DNA of 64,000 bases, taken from Metallosphaera tengchongensis. Lineage in GTDB: Archaea > Thermoproteota > Thermoprotei_A > Sulfolobales > Sulfolobaceae. The stretch covers positions 1,903,501 through 1,967,500 of the forward strand of contig NZ_CP049074.1 of the NCBI RefSeq assembly GCF_013343295.1, in the 5' to 3' direction. How positions within the stretch are numbered: position 1 is the first letter of the stretch; every line of letters begins with the position of its first letter. Below, piece after piece: positions 30,067-39,200 of this stretch. The position numbers and the translations under genes were made by a program. Under the pieces are notes generated by a model that saw only the letters and a list, made by a program, of their open reading frames with translations, was not told where the DNA came from and ran no database searches.

Positions 30067-32208
30067 ATGTCAAGCAGTTCAAGTGACAAGGGAAAAAGAC
30101 TTGTAGCTTTCATAGCAGTGTTCAGTTTCATCTTTACTACCCTCTATTACCTTGTTTCGGGCCTTTTACCAGCAATAGCTAACGGTTTGACTAGGGGTGA
30201 CCTTTTCAACAGCGTCCTTAGCGTCGTGAACAGTAAAAATAGCCCGATCATATATTCTAGTACTGTAGTTGACAGTAATGGGGTTGTTAAGCTCAGCCTA
30301 ATTGTCTACGCTGTGTTCGAAAACCCAGTGAGCGTATTAAACCTAGCTATTTTAGGATTGCCACACGTCCCAGGAGGAGGTACTCTACTCTTCGGAGGAG
30401 GGTTAGTCAACCTGATCTCTGGGGGGATATTTGCTTACTTTTATAGGAGGTCTAAGGGAGTCCTTATATCATCAATTTCGTTAATAAGCAATAGTATTAT
30501 ACAAGCGTTCATCACCTCGAGAATCTCCTCTGACCCTCCCTTTTATTCGCTTTTTTCAATGTCTGAAGCTTTACTTTTCGTTGTCGGGCAAGTCATAGCA
30601 GGTACTGAGCTCTACAGAGAGAACAAGGTCAAGGCTATACTGGTCTCCTTCCCCTTCTTTTCCTTATTGAATATATTAGGCTTCGGTTGGCTGATCTCTG
30701 ACGCGTTTAACGGGGCTCAGACGCACTCGTCCGGGGCGCAGCAGTACGTCCCACCTAGCACGACCCAAAACTATAACGACTATGACGCTCTGGTTGGAGC
30801 GCTGCGTAATGGGGATAGCGCTGAGGCTAGGATGTACATCTCTGAGTTGCAGGCTGACGGGTTCGCAATAGAGGACATATTGGACCAACTGGTCAACGAT
30901 GGAGAGTGTAGGGGGGCAATATGGGTGATGGACAACTACACTCTAGACTTTGGAAAATTAAAAGATTCTAGTGTAGTCGACTGCATAGTCGAGGCTCGAA
31001 GAGTCCCCAAGAGTGTAGTCAGCCTTCTAGAGTCCTTGGACAAGACCAGCGTGGAAAACGCGTTAAGGTTAGCCAAGTTCATTTATTATAATACTAACTT
31101 AAGCGACAGCAGAAGGGATAAGGCCGAGGAAATACTGGTCAAGCACTCAGTAATCCAAAGAGGCAATCCTCCTGCATCTCCTCAGCCTAAACCTGGTTCT
31201 ACCATGCCTACTCTCGACAGGTGGGACCCTAACCTGTGGGTCGGGAAGGAGGTCTATGGCTATACTATCGAGAGGGTTTTAGGGGTGGGCGGGACTTCTT
31301 ACGTCCTGTTAGCTAAGACTGGTGATGAGCAGTACGCGATAAAGGTACCCATACTCTCTTATTCGCCTACGCAAGCTACGAAGGTAAGTAGCCTGACCTT
31401 CCAGGACATTTATAAGGAGTCCTCAAACTTACAGAGGTTGTCAGAGCATGGTAACGTTGTTAGGATATTTGGTATGTTCCTTGACATGAACTTGTTGAAA
31501 AGGGTCGAGAGGGGTGAGGTCGCGTATTATTTGTCTAACCCCCCTGCTATTGTGATGGAGTACATGGGCGGTGGGAGTTTAAGTACTCTAGTCAACGAGG
31601 ATACGGTGTTCTTCTCCACCCGTTGGGTCGATGTCCTTAGGACCGTGTTCCTGAAGGTGGGTAAGGCCCTGGACTACCTCCACAAGAGTGGTTACGTCCA
31701 CTTGGACGTAAAACCTCAAAACATTTTCTTTAGTAGGCCTTTGGGTGGGACCGGTGAGGAGGTCTACGACAGTCTGGTTAAAGGTCACGCTGAGGTCAAG
31801 TTAGGGGACTTGGGCTCCGCTAGGAGGGCTGGGGAGAGGGTAACGCAGTACACTGCTCAGTACTGCCCTGTTGACCAAGTCAAGGCTATGGTCCTCGGTA
31901 AGGCTGACCCGTCGATGGACGTGTACTCTTTTGGGGCCTCCCTTTACACTGCGTTGACTAGGAGGTATTTTAACCCTCAAGAGCTGGTCAAGTTGATGGA
32001 CGATGCTGTAGATGACTATGCGAGAAAGGGGAGCAGTTTCTTGAGTATCTTGAGGGAGGCTGAGGAGAAGTACGCGAGATATTATAACGGTGAGTTGAGG
32101 ACATCTCTCTCTAGTTACCCAGATAATTTAAGAGAGGTCATTTTGCTCGCCACTGACCCAGACCCTAATAAGAGGCCTAGGATGGGCTATATCATAAGCC
32201 TACTTTAA
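30067..32208 (+). CDS. Membrane-anchored eukaryotic-type Ser/Thr protein kinase
   Basis: A 713-residue protein. Residues 10-35 and several stretches to about 215 are hydrophobic, giving about five or six membrane segments. A helical linker (about 230-370) and a Pro-rich hinge (PPASPQPKPG) follow, then a C-terminal kinase domain. The kinase shows the G-loop LGVGGTSYVLLAK (about 405), Lys in YAIKVP (about 426), the catalytic loop VHLDVKPQN (about 544-552) and GDLGSAR in place of DFG. All are compatible with an active kinase facing the cytoplasm. ATG 30067 lies 26 bp from a TATA box. Its placement between the adaptation genes and array 2 is unexplained; the kinase may be a passenger. Confidence 0.85.
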   Translation: MSSSSSDKGKRLVAFIAVFSFIFTTLYYLVSGLLPAIANGLTRGDLFNSVLSVVNSKNSPIIYSSTVVDSNGVVKLSLIVYAVFENPVSVLNLAILGLPHVPGGGTLLFGGGLVNLISGGIFAYFYRRSKGVLISSISLISNSIIQAFITSRISSDPPFYSLFSMSEALLFVVGQVIAGTELYRENKVKAILVSFPFFSLLNILGFGWLISDAFNGAQTHSSGAQQYVPPSTTQNYNDYDALVGALRNGDSAEARMYISELQADGFAIEDILDQLVNDGECRGAIWVMDNYTLDFGKLKDSSVVDCIVEARRVPKSVVSLLESLDKTSVENALRLAKFIYYNTNLSDSRRDKAEEILVKHSVIQRGNPPASPQPKPGSTMPTLDRWDPNLWVGKEVYGYTIERVLGVGGTSYVLLAKTGDEQYAIKVPILSYSPTQATKVSSLTFQDIYKESSNLQRLSEHGNVVRIFGMFLDMNLLKRVERGEVAYYLSNPPAIVMEYMGGGSLSTLVNEDTVFFSTRWVDVLRTVFLKVGKALDYLHKSGYVHLDVKPQNIFFSRPLGGTGEEVYDSLVKGHAEVKLGDLGSARRAGERVTQYTAQYCPVDQVKAMVLGKADPSMDVYSFGASLYTALTRRYFNPQELVKLMDDAVDDYARKGSSFLSILREAEEKYARYYNGELRTSLSSYPDNLREVILLATDPDPNKRPRMGYIISLL

Positions 32209-32983
32209 ATACTTTTATGGAGTGATTAACTAATTTCATATTAGGTACATGACGACTTCTACAAAATAAATGACGCTCAACGACCTTACGGAGCCGGTGA
32301 CGTGGGAGATGAAATAAATCAGAAAATGACGAAAGACTTTCTTTCTAGACAGAGAACTGTTAGAGGAATAAGCTCACGCTTGGACAAGAGTTGCTGAACT
32401 AGTTTATAAGTAAGCATAGCCAGCGAAGAGAAAGGGAGTTACCTCATGAACCTCTCACACAAGTCTATAGTATCCAAGGACTCAGGCCCCGTAAAAGTCC
32501 ATGTACCTGAAAAAGAATTGATATATTCTAGGTCGACATCTTTGCTTAGCATGATAGCGGACCGTGACCGAAAAAATCATTTCTTCATTATACTACAGAT
32601 GGCGTGGTGAAAATTAAAAAGAGAAAAGTAGAGAAACCACGTCTTAAAATTAGTGAGACCTGATCACCCTCTTCGACCCCTCTCCCTTAAGTAGAAGAAT
32701 GAGAGGGGGGTTAAGGCCCCCAGGTCCCTGCCCTAAAGGGTCTTGCCGAGGTTTAAAGGGTTACTGCCCTCTGTTGCTCCTTCTGACATTAAGAGGAAAT
32801 AGAAGGGCCCTTTAGCACACTTAGTCTAGGTAAGCCGTCCTTTTTATTTTATCAGCGTTAAGTGGGGTCTGCATCGCATTATTCTCGCGCAGAGATTGGT
32901 TGAAGAGTTTTACAGTTCACCGTTGTGGCTTGCACGACTTATTACTAGTAGCATTTATATATTAGTAAATTAAATAGTAGAAT
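32209..32983. other. Intergenic stretch before vapBC
   Basis: About 775 bases with no recognisable gene. A TATA-like TTTATATATTAG (about 32951-32962) precedes the antitoxin ATG by 26 bp and is probably the toxin-antitoxin promoter. Confidence 0.4.
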
Positions 32984-33217
32984 ATGGAGAGGGTCAAGGT
33001 AACTAGGAACTACCAGATGACTATCCCCTCTACTGTAAGGGAGGCTTTAGGGATAAAAGAGGGAGACATCTTAGAGGTCTACGTCGAGGGCGATAGGATA
33101 GTGATAAAGAAGGTCAAGTCTAAGAGACCTAGGATAAGGCTCAATAGACCCGTAACCTTGGAGTATATAGAGGAGAGCGTAGAGAGAGGTATGCATGAAA
33201 GTCTTAGTGGACACTAA
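32984..33217 (+). CDS. vapB: VapB-type (AbrB/SpoVT fold) antitoxin
   Basis: A 77-residue protein with an N-terminal swapped-hairpin AbrB DNA-binding domain: VKVTRNYQMTIPSTVREALGIKEGDILEVYVEGDRIVIKK. The acidic C-terminal tail would occupy the toxin's active site. VapB neutralises the PIN ribonuclease encoded next door and represses the pair. The ATG is 26 bp behind a TATA box. The 3' end overlaps vapC by 23 bp in another frame, typical of coupled toxin-antitoxin genes. Confidence 0.88.
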   Translation: MERVKVTRNYQMTIPSTVREALGIKEGDILEVYVEGDRIVIKKVKSKRPRIRLNRPVTLEYIEESVERGMHESLSGH

Positions 33218-33587
33218 CGTTATCATTTTTGACCTCATAGAGGACTCACAGTTCCACAGGGAGGCTGAGGAGCTACTAGACACGGCAGATACTTGGGTAA
33301 TACCCTCTATAGTTATCCACGAACTGGTATGGTTCTTGAGGGCTAACAACATTGAGGACTTAGAACACGTATCTGCCTACTTAGAGGACCCAAAGGCTGA
33401 GGTCGTCTGTGATGATTATGAAGTAATAAGGAAGACATTTGAGATAATGACCAGAGAGAGGCTATCACTCTCTAGATACAACGACGTGGTTATACTCGCC
33501 CACGCTATACTTAAAAGATTACCACTCGCTACCTTTGATAAGAGGCTCTCCAGTCTAGCCAAGAAATACGGTATAACCAGCGTATAG
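33195..33587 (+). CDS. vapC: VapC PIN-domain toxin ribonuclease
   Basis: A 130-residue PIN protein. The acidic residues are present: Asp6 (VLVDTNVI), Glu43 (VIHELVWFL), Asp near 96 (RYNDVVILAHA) and Asp near 114 (ATFDKRL). VapC cuts RNA when free of its antitoxin. It overlaps vapB by 23 bp. Such pairs are very frequent in Sulfolobales and often accompany mobile or defence regions; they may help keep the CRISPR locus from being lost, but this is inference. Confidence 0.9.
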   Translation: MKVLVDTNVIIFDLIEDSQFHREAEELLDTADTWVIPSIVIHELVWFLRANNIEDLEHVSAYLEDPKAEVVCDDYEVIRKTFEIMTRERLSLSRYNDVVILAHAILKRLPLATFDKRLSSLAKKYGITSV

Positions 33588-34862
33588 GACTGACCCTAAA
33601 GGAGCGTACTACTGAGGTTAAGTACTCCATATGTGTTAGTACTGGCTCAACTTTGACCCCAAACACTAGCCTCAAATTTCACCCTCCTCCCTATCAATTG
33701 GTTAAAACGCTCTGAGGTGGAGGCACGTCTACAGCACGAACAGTAGTCTCACCAAAGAGGAGCAAGTCGGGCTTGAGACTTTTATCTCCTGTTCAGTAGC
33801 TTAAGCTTACAACGTAAGAGGTAGTGGGCCCAGAGCTGTGGGGTAGAAGCACTTACGTAAAGTGTAAGGTAGTCGTTTAGGAACGGACCAGTATTTTTAT
33901 CGCGGGGTCTTTAACAGGTAAGACGCGACTGGCTACAGACTAAAGACTGAGGAGATCAACAATATAGGAGGGACCAGATATCGCCAGTCCGTATCGTCAC
34001 GTGTCCAGCGTAGACTATAGGAGTTTTCGTCAGCTCTGGGGTTCTGGGTTCCTAGGATTTCACATAACTTGATACTTATGTTTGGGCTCCGGAGTCAAGT
34101 GAATTTTCGACTCCACCCTCCTCCCATTAGCGTGGTAACTAGACCATACAGAGGGTACCGTCTAAGCGGGGGGAACCCGCACATCTTGGGCTGTCCATAT
34201 CCCAGCCTTTTGTGACGCATACCCACATCTGGCATCATCTAAAAATTTGGATGGAGTTGTCTCACCTCCTCCCCGCCCTGCGAGGGTCCCGCTGAGGTCT
34301 GAGGCGTTTTCCCCTTTACGGAGTTACTCCGTTAGAGGAGACGAGGTAGGAAACAGGTTTTTAACTTGACCACACCTCTCCTGGTCCCCAGTTCCATTCA
34401 TAATTTCATTGTGTTTGAAGCTACATTAACGTCCTGTGGAGCTTATGACCTAAAGGGCAGTCGACGACTCCCTAGGCTTCCTCGCAACTACGACCTCGTG
34501 AAGAGAGTAGAGTAGGGGTGTCGTACTCCACAACTAGAGACACCTTTATGACCTACTCGTAGAGCTTGCATTCAACGGCGCCAGTTAACTAGGAAGTCCT
34601 CCATACGATGCGGTGAGAGGAGTACGACGTGACCCCGTATTGGTGTACCCCTCCTCTCCACCCCATACCACGGTCGTGTCTAGTGGGTAAGGCGGTAAGT
34701 CTAAAACTTAACTGTATTTCGAGTACCACCTCGCTATCTAGTCCAGAAATACTAGGTTTCCTCCAAGCTAGGGGTTTCCACAACGTCCCCGGGTGTAGAT
34801 GGATGCCCCTAGAGGTCTCACGCGCAGGCACGCACACCCAGCGAGGCGACCCACTGACAGCC
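33588..34862. other. Long gene-free stretch with weak repeats
   Basis: About 1.27 kb without a credible gene. Stretches near 33640-33720 and 34030-34150 resemble each other weakly (CACCCTCCTCCC shared) and resemble 47635-47760 (AACTTGATA followed by similar C-rich text), which hints at old copies of a mobile element. No intact inverted repeats were seen. Confidence 0.3.
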
Positions 34863-35561
34863 CTACCCCTTCCCTTCCCCTCCGGGACTTCCCCCAGGCT
34901 TTTTGTATTCCCCTCCCAACTTGACGACTAACAGGGCCCTACCGAGCTCCGTCAGCTCCACCCCCCTGTCCTTCCCCCTCAAGTTCAGGAGGCCCCTCTT
35001 CTTGAGCTCTGACACCCTGTTCACCACCGTCTTCTCGCTCTTCCCCAGCCCCTTAGCCAGGTCGCTGAGGGCGACCCCTTCGCCCTTCCCCACAGTCATG
35101 AGCAACCTCATGTCCTCAGCGGTGTAGTCCTCGAGTAGGCTGTAGACCTCCTCCCCCCTGACCACGACCTCGCTCCCCTCCCCGGTCTCGTTGAAGAAAT
35201 ACGCGACGAAGGGCCTCCTCGTGGATATAAGTGAGAGCAGTATCACTGTGTCCATCAGGCGCAGTCCTAGGCTGAGGTTGGTGTACACGAACCCCTTGCT
35301 CCTGCCCACTATCATGGCGACCTGGGAAAGGGTCTTGGGGAAGTCCCCGACCTCTATCTCCTCAACTTTGGGCTCTGGGTAGCGCATGCGGTAGCACGTA
35401 GCCCTCAAGCCCTCTATTGCGTCGGCTACCCCACCTACAACGGGCCTAGGCACTACTATGACCAGCTCGTCTTCCTTAGAGGCGTTAGTCCTAGCGAGGA
35501 GCCTTAGCATGAACGACTCGTGGAAGCCCATAGTGCTGAGGTAGGTCTTACTTTCGGTCAT
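34863..35561 (-). CDS. csa3: Second Csa3-type CARF-winged-helix regulator
   Basis: A 232-residue protein. The N-terminal CARF fold begins KTYLSTMGFHESFMLRLLAR and has a conserved loop GFVYTNLSLGLRLMDTVILL near residue 90. The C-terminal winged helix is at about 155-215 (VALSDLAKGLGKSEKTVVNRVSELKKRGLLNLRG). It is only distantly similar to the Csa3 at 9482-10132. By position next to the array 2 leader and near cas1-cas2-cas4 it is the likely regulator of adaptation genes or the array promoter. A TATA-like GTTTATATC on the minus strand lies 26 bp before the ATG. The C-terminal tail is Gly/Pro/Lys-rich. Confidence 0.83.
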   Translation of the reverse strand: MTESKTYLSTMGFHESFMLRLLARTNASKEDELVIVVPRPVVGGVADAIEGLRATCYRMRYPEPKVEEIEVGDFPKTLSQVAMIVGRSKGFVYTNLSLGLRLMDTVILLSLISTRRPFVAYFFNETGEGSEVVVRGEEVYSLLEDYTAEDMRLLMTVGKGEGVALSDLAKGLGKSEKTVVNRVSELKKRGLLNLRGKDRGVELTELGRALLVVKLGGEYKKPGGSPGGEGKG

Positions 35562-36216
35562 GCCTGAATTATAGGGACTGGAGATATAAACTTTTTGTTG
35601 AAAAAGGTGTTGGCATGTCCCTAACTATTCCCGTGGAGGAACGTCTGAGGTGGACAAGGTTGGGCCCACCTTTCAGGGGTCTTCCATTCTCTACATTAAA
35701 ATAACGTTGTATTCCCAACTTTAGTTGAGAAGCGGTGGAGACAAACGGGTAGGGCTGGGACCAGGGATGGGGTTGAGAAAGAGATACGTTAATCACGGAT
35801 TCCTCAAGGTAGTTAGTAAGGTGTCGTAGTCTAGAGAAGAGACAGAGATACGTTACTCAAGGACTAAGGAGATGTTCGCGTGTCTGAAGAAGACCTCTGA
35901 CTCCAGCACGAGTCCTGCAGATTCCTTAGAAGTTCAGTCGGATCCCGTGACGTGAAGACCTCTGACTCCAGCACGAGAGACGTTAATTAGGGACTGAGAA
36001 CCTAGCTAGCTCCCCCTCATAGTGTTTCAGTGGGAGCACGTTAATCACGGACTGTGCCAAGAAGGCCCAGGGCAGGACCTTGACAAATGGGGGCAACACA
36101 GACCTCCTTTTCCTTGGGGACCAGGAAGCCGAGAAAATAGGAGCGGGACGTAGTTGAGCTAGGTAAGTATGTCTCTGTAGTTTGTTCGCTTGACGTCTAT
36201 TGGCAAGATATGAAAT
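35562..36216 (+). promoter_or_regulatory. Distal leader region of array 2 with internal repeats
   Basis: About 650 bases between csa3 and the promoter-proximal leader, without a gene. It holds two perfect copies of a 24-nt unit (35889-35912 and 35954-35977; starts GAAGACCTCTGACTCC) 65 bases apart. It also holds four copies of a motif like ACGTTAATCACGGACT (about 35786-35800, 35850-35865, 35979-35995, 36038-36053). Such repeated words in a leader could bind adaptation proteins or a regulator such as Csa3. Confidence 0.5.
35889..35977. repeat. Perfect 24-nt direct repeat in the array 2 leader
   Basis: Units at 35889-35912 and 35954-35977 are identical (begin GAAGACC, end CAGCACGAG) with 41 intervening bases. 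The unit is unrelated to the CRISPR repeat and lacks the GAAAG end. Length and spacing mimic a CRISPR period, but there are only two copies and they lie inside the leader. Confidence 0.7.
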
Positions 36217-36275
36217 AAGGAAAAATTTATTATGGATAAAGTGTATAAGATAATCAGGAGGTATATAAACATTCA
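36217..36275 (+). promoter_or_regulatory. Leader-proximal promoter of array 2
   Basis: The last 60 bases before the first repeat read GGAAAAATTTATTATGG, an A-rich stretch, then AGGTATATAAACATTCA directly joined to the repeat. This aligns with the array 1 leader over the A-rich start, TTATTAT, TATATAAA and TTCA. The TATA box ends only about 6 bp before the repeat, so transcription should begin inside the first repeat-spacer unit. Confidence 0.6.
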
Positions 36276-39200
36276 GTTGATCTTCCATAGAGTTGAAAGA
36301 TATATTTCTCCATCCTTAGTCTTCACTACATCATAGAGTTGATCTTCCATAGAGTTGAAAGAGTCCCGTAGGCAACGCAGTTGAGCTGTTCAGCGAGCGT
36401 CTGTTGATCTTCCATAGAGTTGAAAGAAGATTGAGTATATTTTTAGTAATGAAGAGGGAAAGAAAGGTTGATCTTCCATAGAGTTGAAAGGTAGTATTAG
36501 AGTTTTATGGTAACATGTATGATTCTGTATGTTGATCTTCCATAGAGTTGAAAGAACTTCATTAAAGCTAAAACAGCAGAGGATGAGCAGTTATGCTTGT
36601 TGATCTTCCATAGAGTTGAAAGGCATCAACATAAGGCAGGCGGGTGAGAGGGACCAGTTTAGTTGATCTTCCATAGAGTTGAAAGAATTGCACGGTTGGA
36701 CTTATACGTCTGTTAGAATCTAAGTTGATCTTCCATAGAGTTGAAAGCGGGTCCCGCGCGCTTTCGAGTGTGTGTCTTCTTCTGTTTGTTGATCTTCCAT
36801 AGAGTTGAAAGTACCGGGCTGTCTGCAAGCTAGACTAGTAATTCAGTATACGAGTTGATCTTCCATAGAGTTGAAAGTTGGACAGAGCATCGTTACAGGT
36901 ATAAACACAATTTACAGTTGATCTTCCATAGAGTTGAAAGTCCTTATTAGGACATCGTACTTATTTGCGAGAGGCAGGTAGTTGATCTTCCATAGAGTTG
37001 AAAGATGCGACGTGGACGCTTGTTTTCAGGCTCTATGAGCCCAGTTGATCTTCCATAGAGTTGAAAGCAAGATAAGGGACATCGCTAAGTCGAGGTTGTT
37101 CGACCTGTTGATCTTCCATAGAGTTGAAAGATCGGCAACTGATAGGCTAGCCACACATGAACTAACGACTGTTGATCTTCCATAGAGTTGAAAGACCAAC
37201 GCACTCTTGTTCTCTCTTAACGTCATTATACTTGTTGATCTTCCATAGAGTTGAAAGCCCCTTCTACGATCAATTCAACATTTCCCCCTCGGGGAAACGT
37301 TGATCTTCCATAGAGTTGAAAGATACTTACTAGGGACGACGTAGTACTCACTTACCCCATCGTTGATCTTCCATAGAGTTGAAAGCATCATAAACTCGAT
37401 CTTGTCCTTAAACTCCACCAACAAGTTGATCTTCCATAGAGTTGAAAGTTCGTTGTGGGTCGTGATGAACAGCTTCTTTTTCGCTTTGGGTTGATCTTCC
37501 ATAGAGTTGAAAGGTGGAGAATCCCCACTTGAGTAGAGCCTCTCTCACATGAGTTGATCTTCCATAGAGTTGAAAGTTAAGGGAAGGGGATATTTCCCTC
37601 CTTCCTACAGGATGTTGTTGATCTTCCATAGAGTTGAAAGTTCTACACTTTTGTAGAACGTTTAGAAAACTATTTCTTTCGTGTTGATCTTCCATAGAGT
37701 TGAAAGATACGTTCAGCTATCTCAGTCAGGGTCATCTGTTCATTTGTTGATCTTCCATAGAGTTGAAAGCTAGGCCGTTGCCCATGGGGTCGTTGTAGCG
37801 ATAGTGCGCGTTGATCTTCCATAGAGTTGAAAGACCCCGCATACTCCAGCGATTAGAAGGGAGGTCTTTCCTAAGTGTTGATCTTCCATAGAGTTGAAAG
37901 TTTTCTTCTCTAGCAGATCATCAACCTCAGTTTTGCTACCTTCGTTGATCTTCCATAGAGTTGAAAGTAAAGTGAAGTGAAACATGGCTTTGCAATACTA
38001 TTACAGTTGATCTTCCATAGAGTTGAAAGATTGACGCACCCCTCACGATTAACCCTGTCGCGTTACCTAGTTGATCTTCCATAGAGTTGAAAGTATGTTC
38101 CAAGTCATGCTTATTTGGGTCATGAAAAGAGTGGTTGATCTTCCATAGAGTTGAAAGCTATTCCCTGGATATGTTGTAGATGATAAATTGATTCCCCAGT
38201 TGATCTTCCATAGAGTTGAAAGAGACCCAGGTCTTGTAACCAAGGTGGTGGAAACGGGGGACGTTGATCTTCCATAGAGTTGAAAGACCTCCTCCTCGAT
38301 CTGGTCTAATAGCTTCTTGATCTCTTGTTGATCTTCCATAGAGTTGAAAGCTCCCTCCTCATGAGCGACCTGAGGTCACTCCAGAGTTCTGGGTTGATCT
38401 TCCATAGAGTTGAAAGTGAGGTAATAGTACTCACTACCTTCTACAGGCGAAGTTGATCTTCCATAGAGTTGAAAGAGCAAGAAGAGAAAGCCCTGCCCGA
38501 TACTCAACTTAGGTGTTGATCTTCCATAGAGTTGAAAGTTTTCCTCATCACCATTCACCTCCTGAGGTCTTGAATAATTGTTGATCTTCCATAGAGTTGA
38601 AAGCTCTTCATTGATCTTCACGAAACCCATAGCTTCCAGGTCGAGTTGATCTTCCATAGAGTTGAAAGCTGCAGCGCTTGTTCCCTCTTGATAGCCAACT
38701 CTGCGATAGTTGATCTTCCATAGAGTTGAAAGTGAATATAGTAAGGTGTTGGGGCAGACAGGGAAGTATATCGTTGATCTTCCATAGAGTTGAAAGTTCC
38801 CTCACTGTTGTACTCAATTGTCACCAAATCGAATAATGTTGATCTTCCATAGAGTTGAAAGTCATGGTTAAGTTGATGATAAATTTATTAGTGCGATTTA
38901 GGTTGATCTTCCATAGAGTTGAAAGGAACTCCATGTACCTCACGTAAAAGTAGTCAGCCATAAGCCGTTGATCTTCCATAGAGTTGAAAGTCTTAAAAGT
39001 TACTCTATCAGGAATACAAAAAATATCTGTGTTGATCTTCCATAGAGTTGAAAGCCTCTAATTGTCCAAATTCCAAGATTCTCACCATCTAGTTGGTTGA
39101 TCTTCCATAGAGTTGAAAGTTTCATACGGTATCCTTAAAAACTTTGCTAATTGCAACTTGTTGATCTTCCATAGAGTTGAAAGACTCAAAAAGTTGTACA

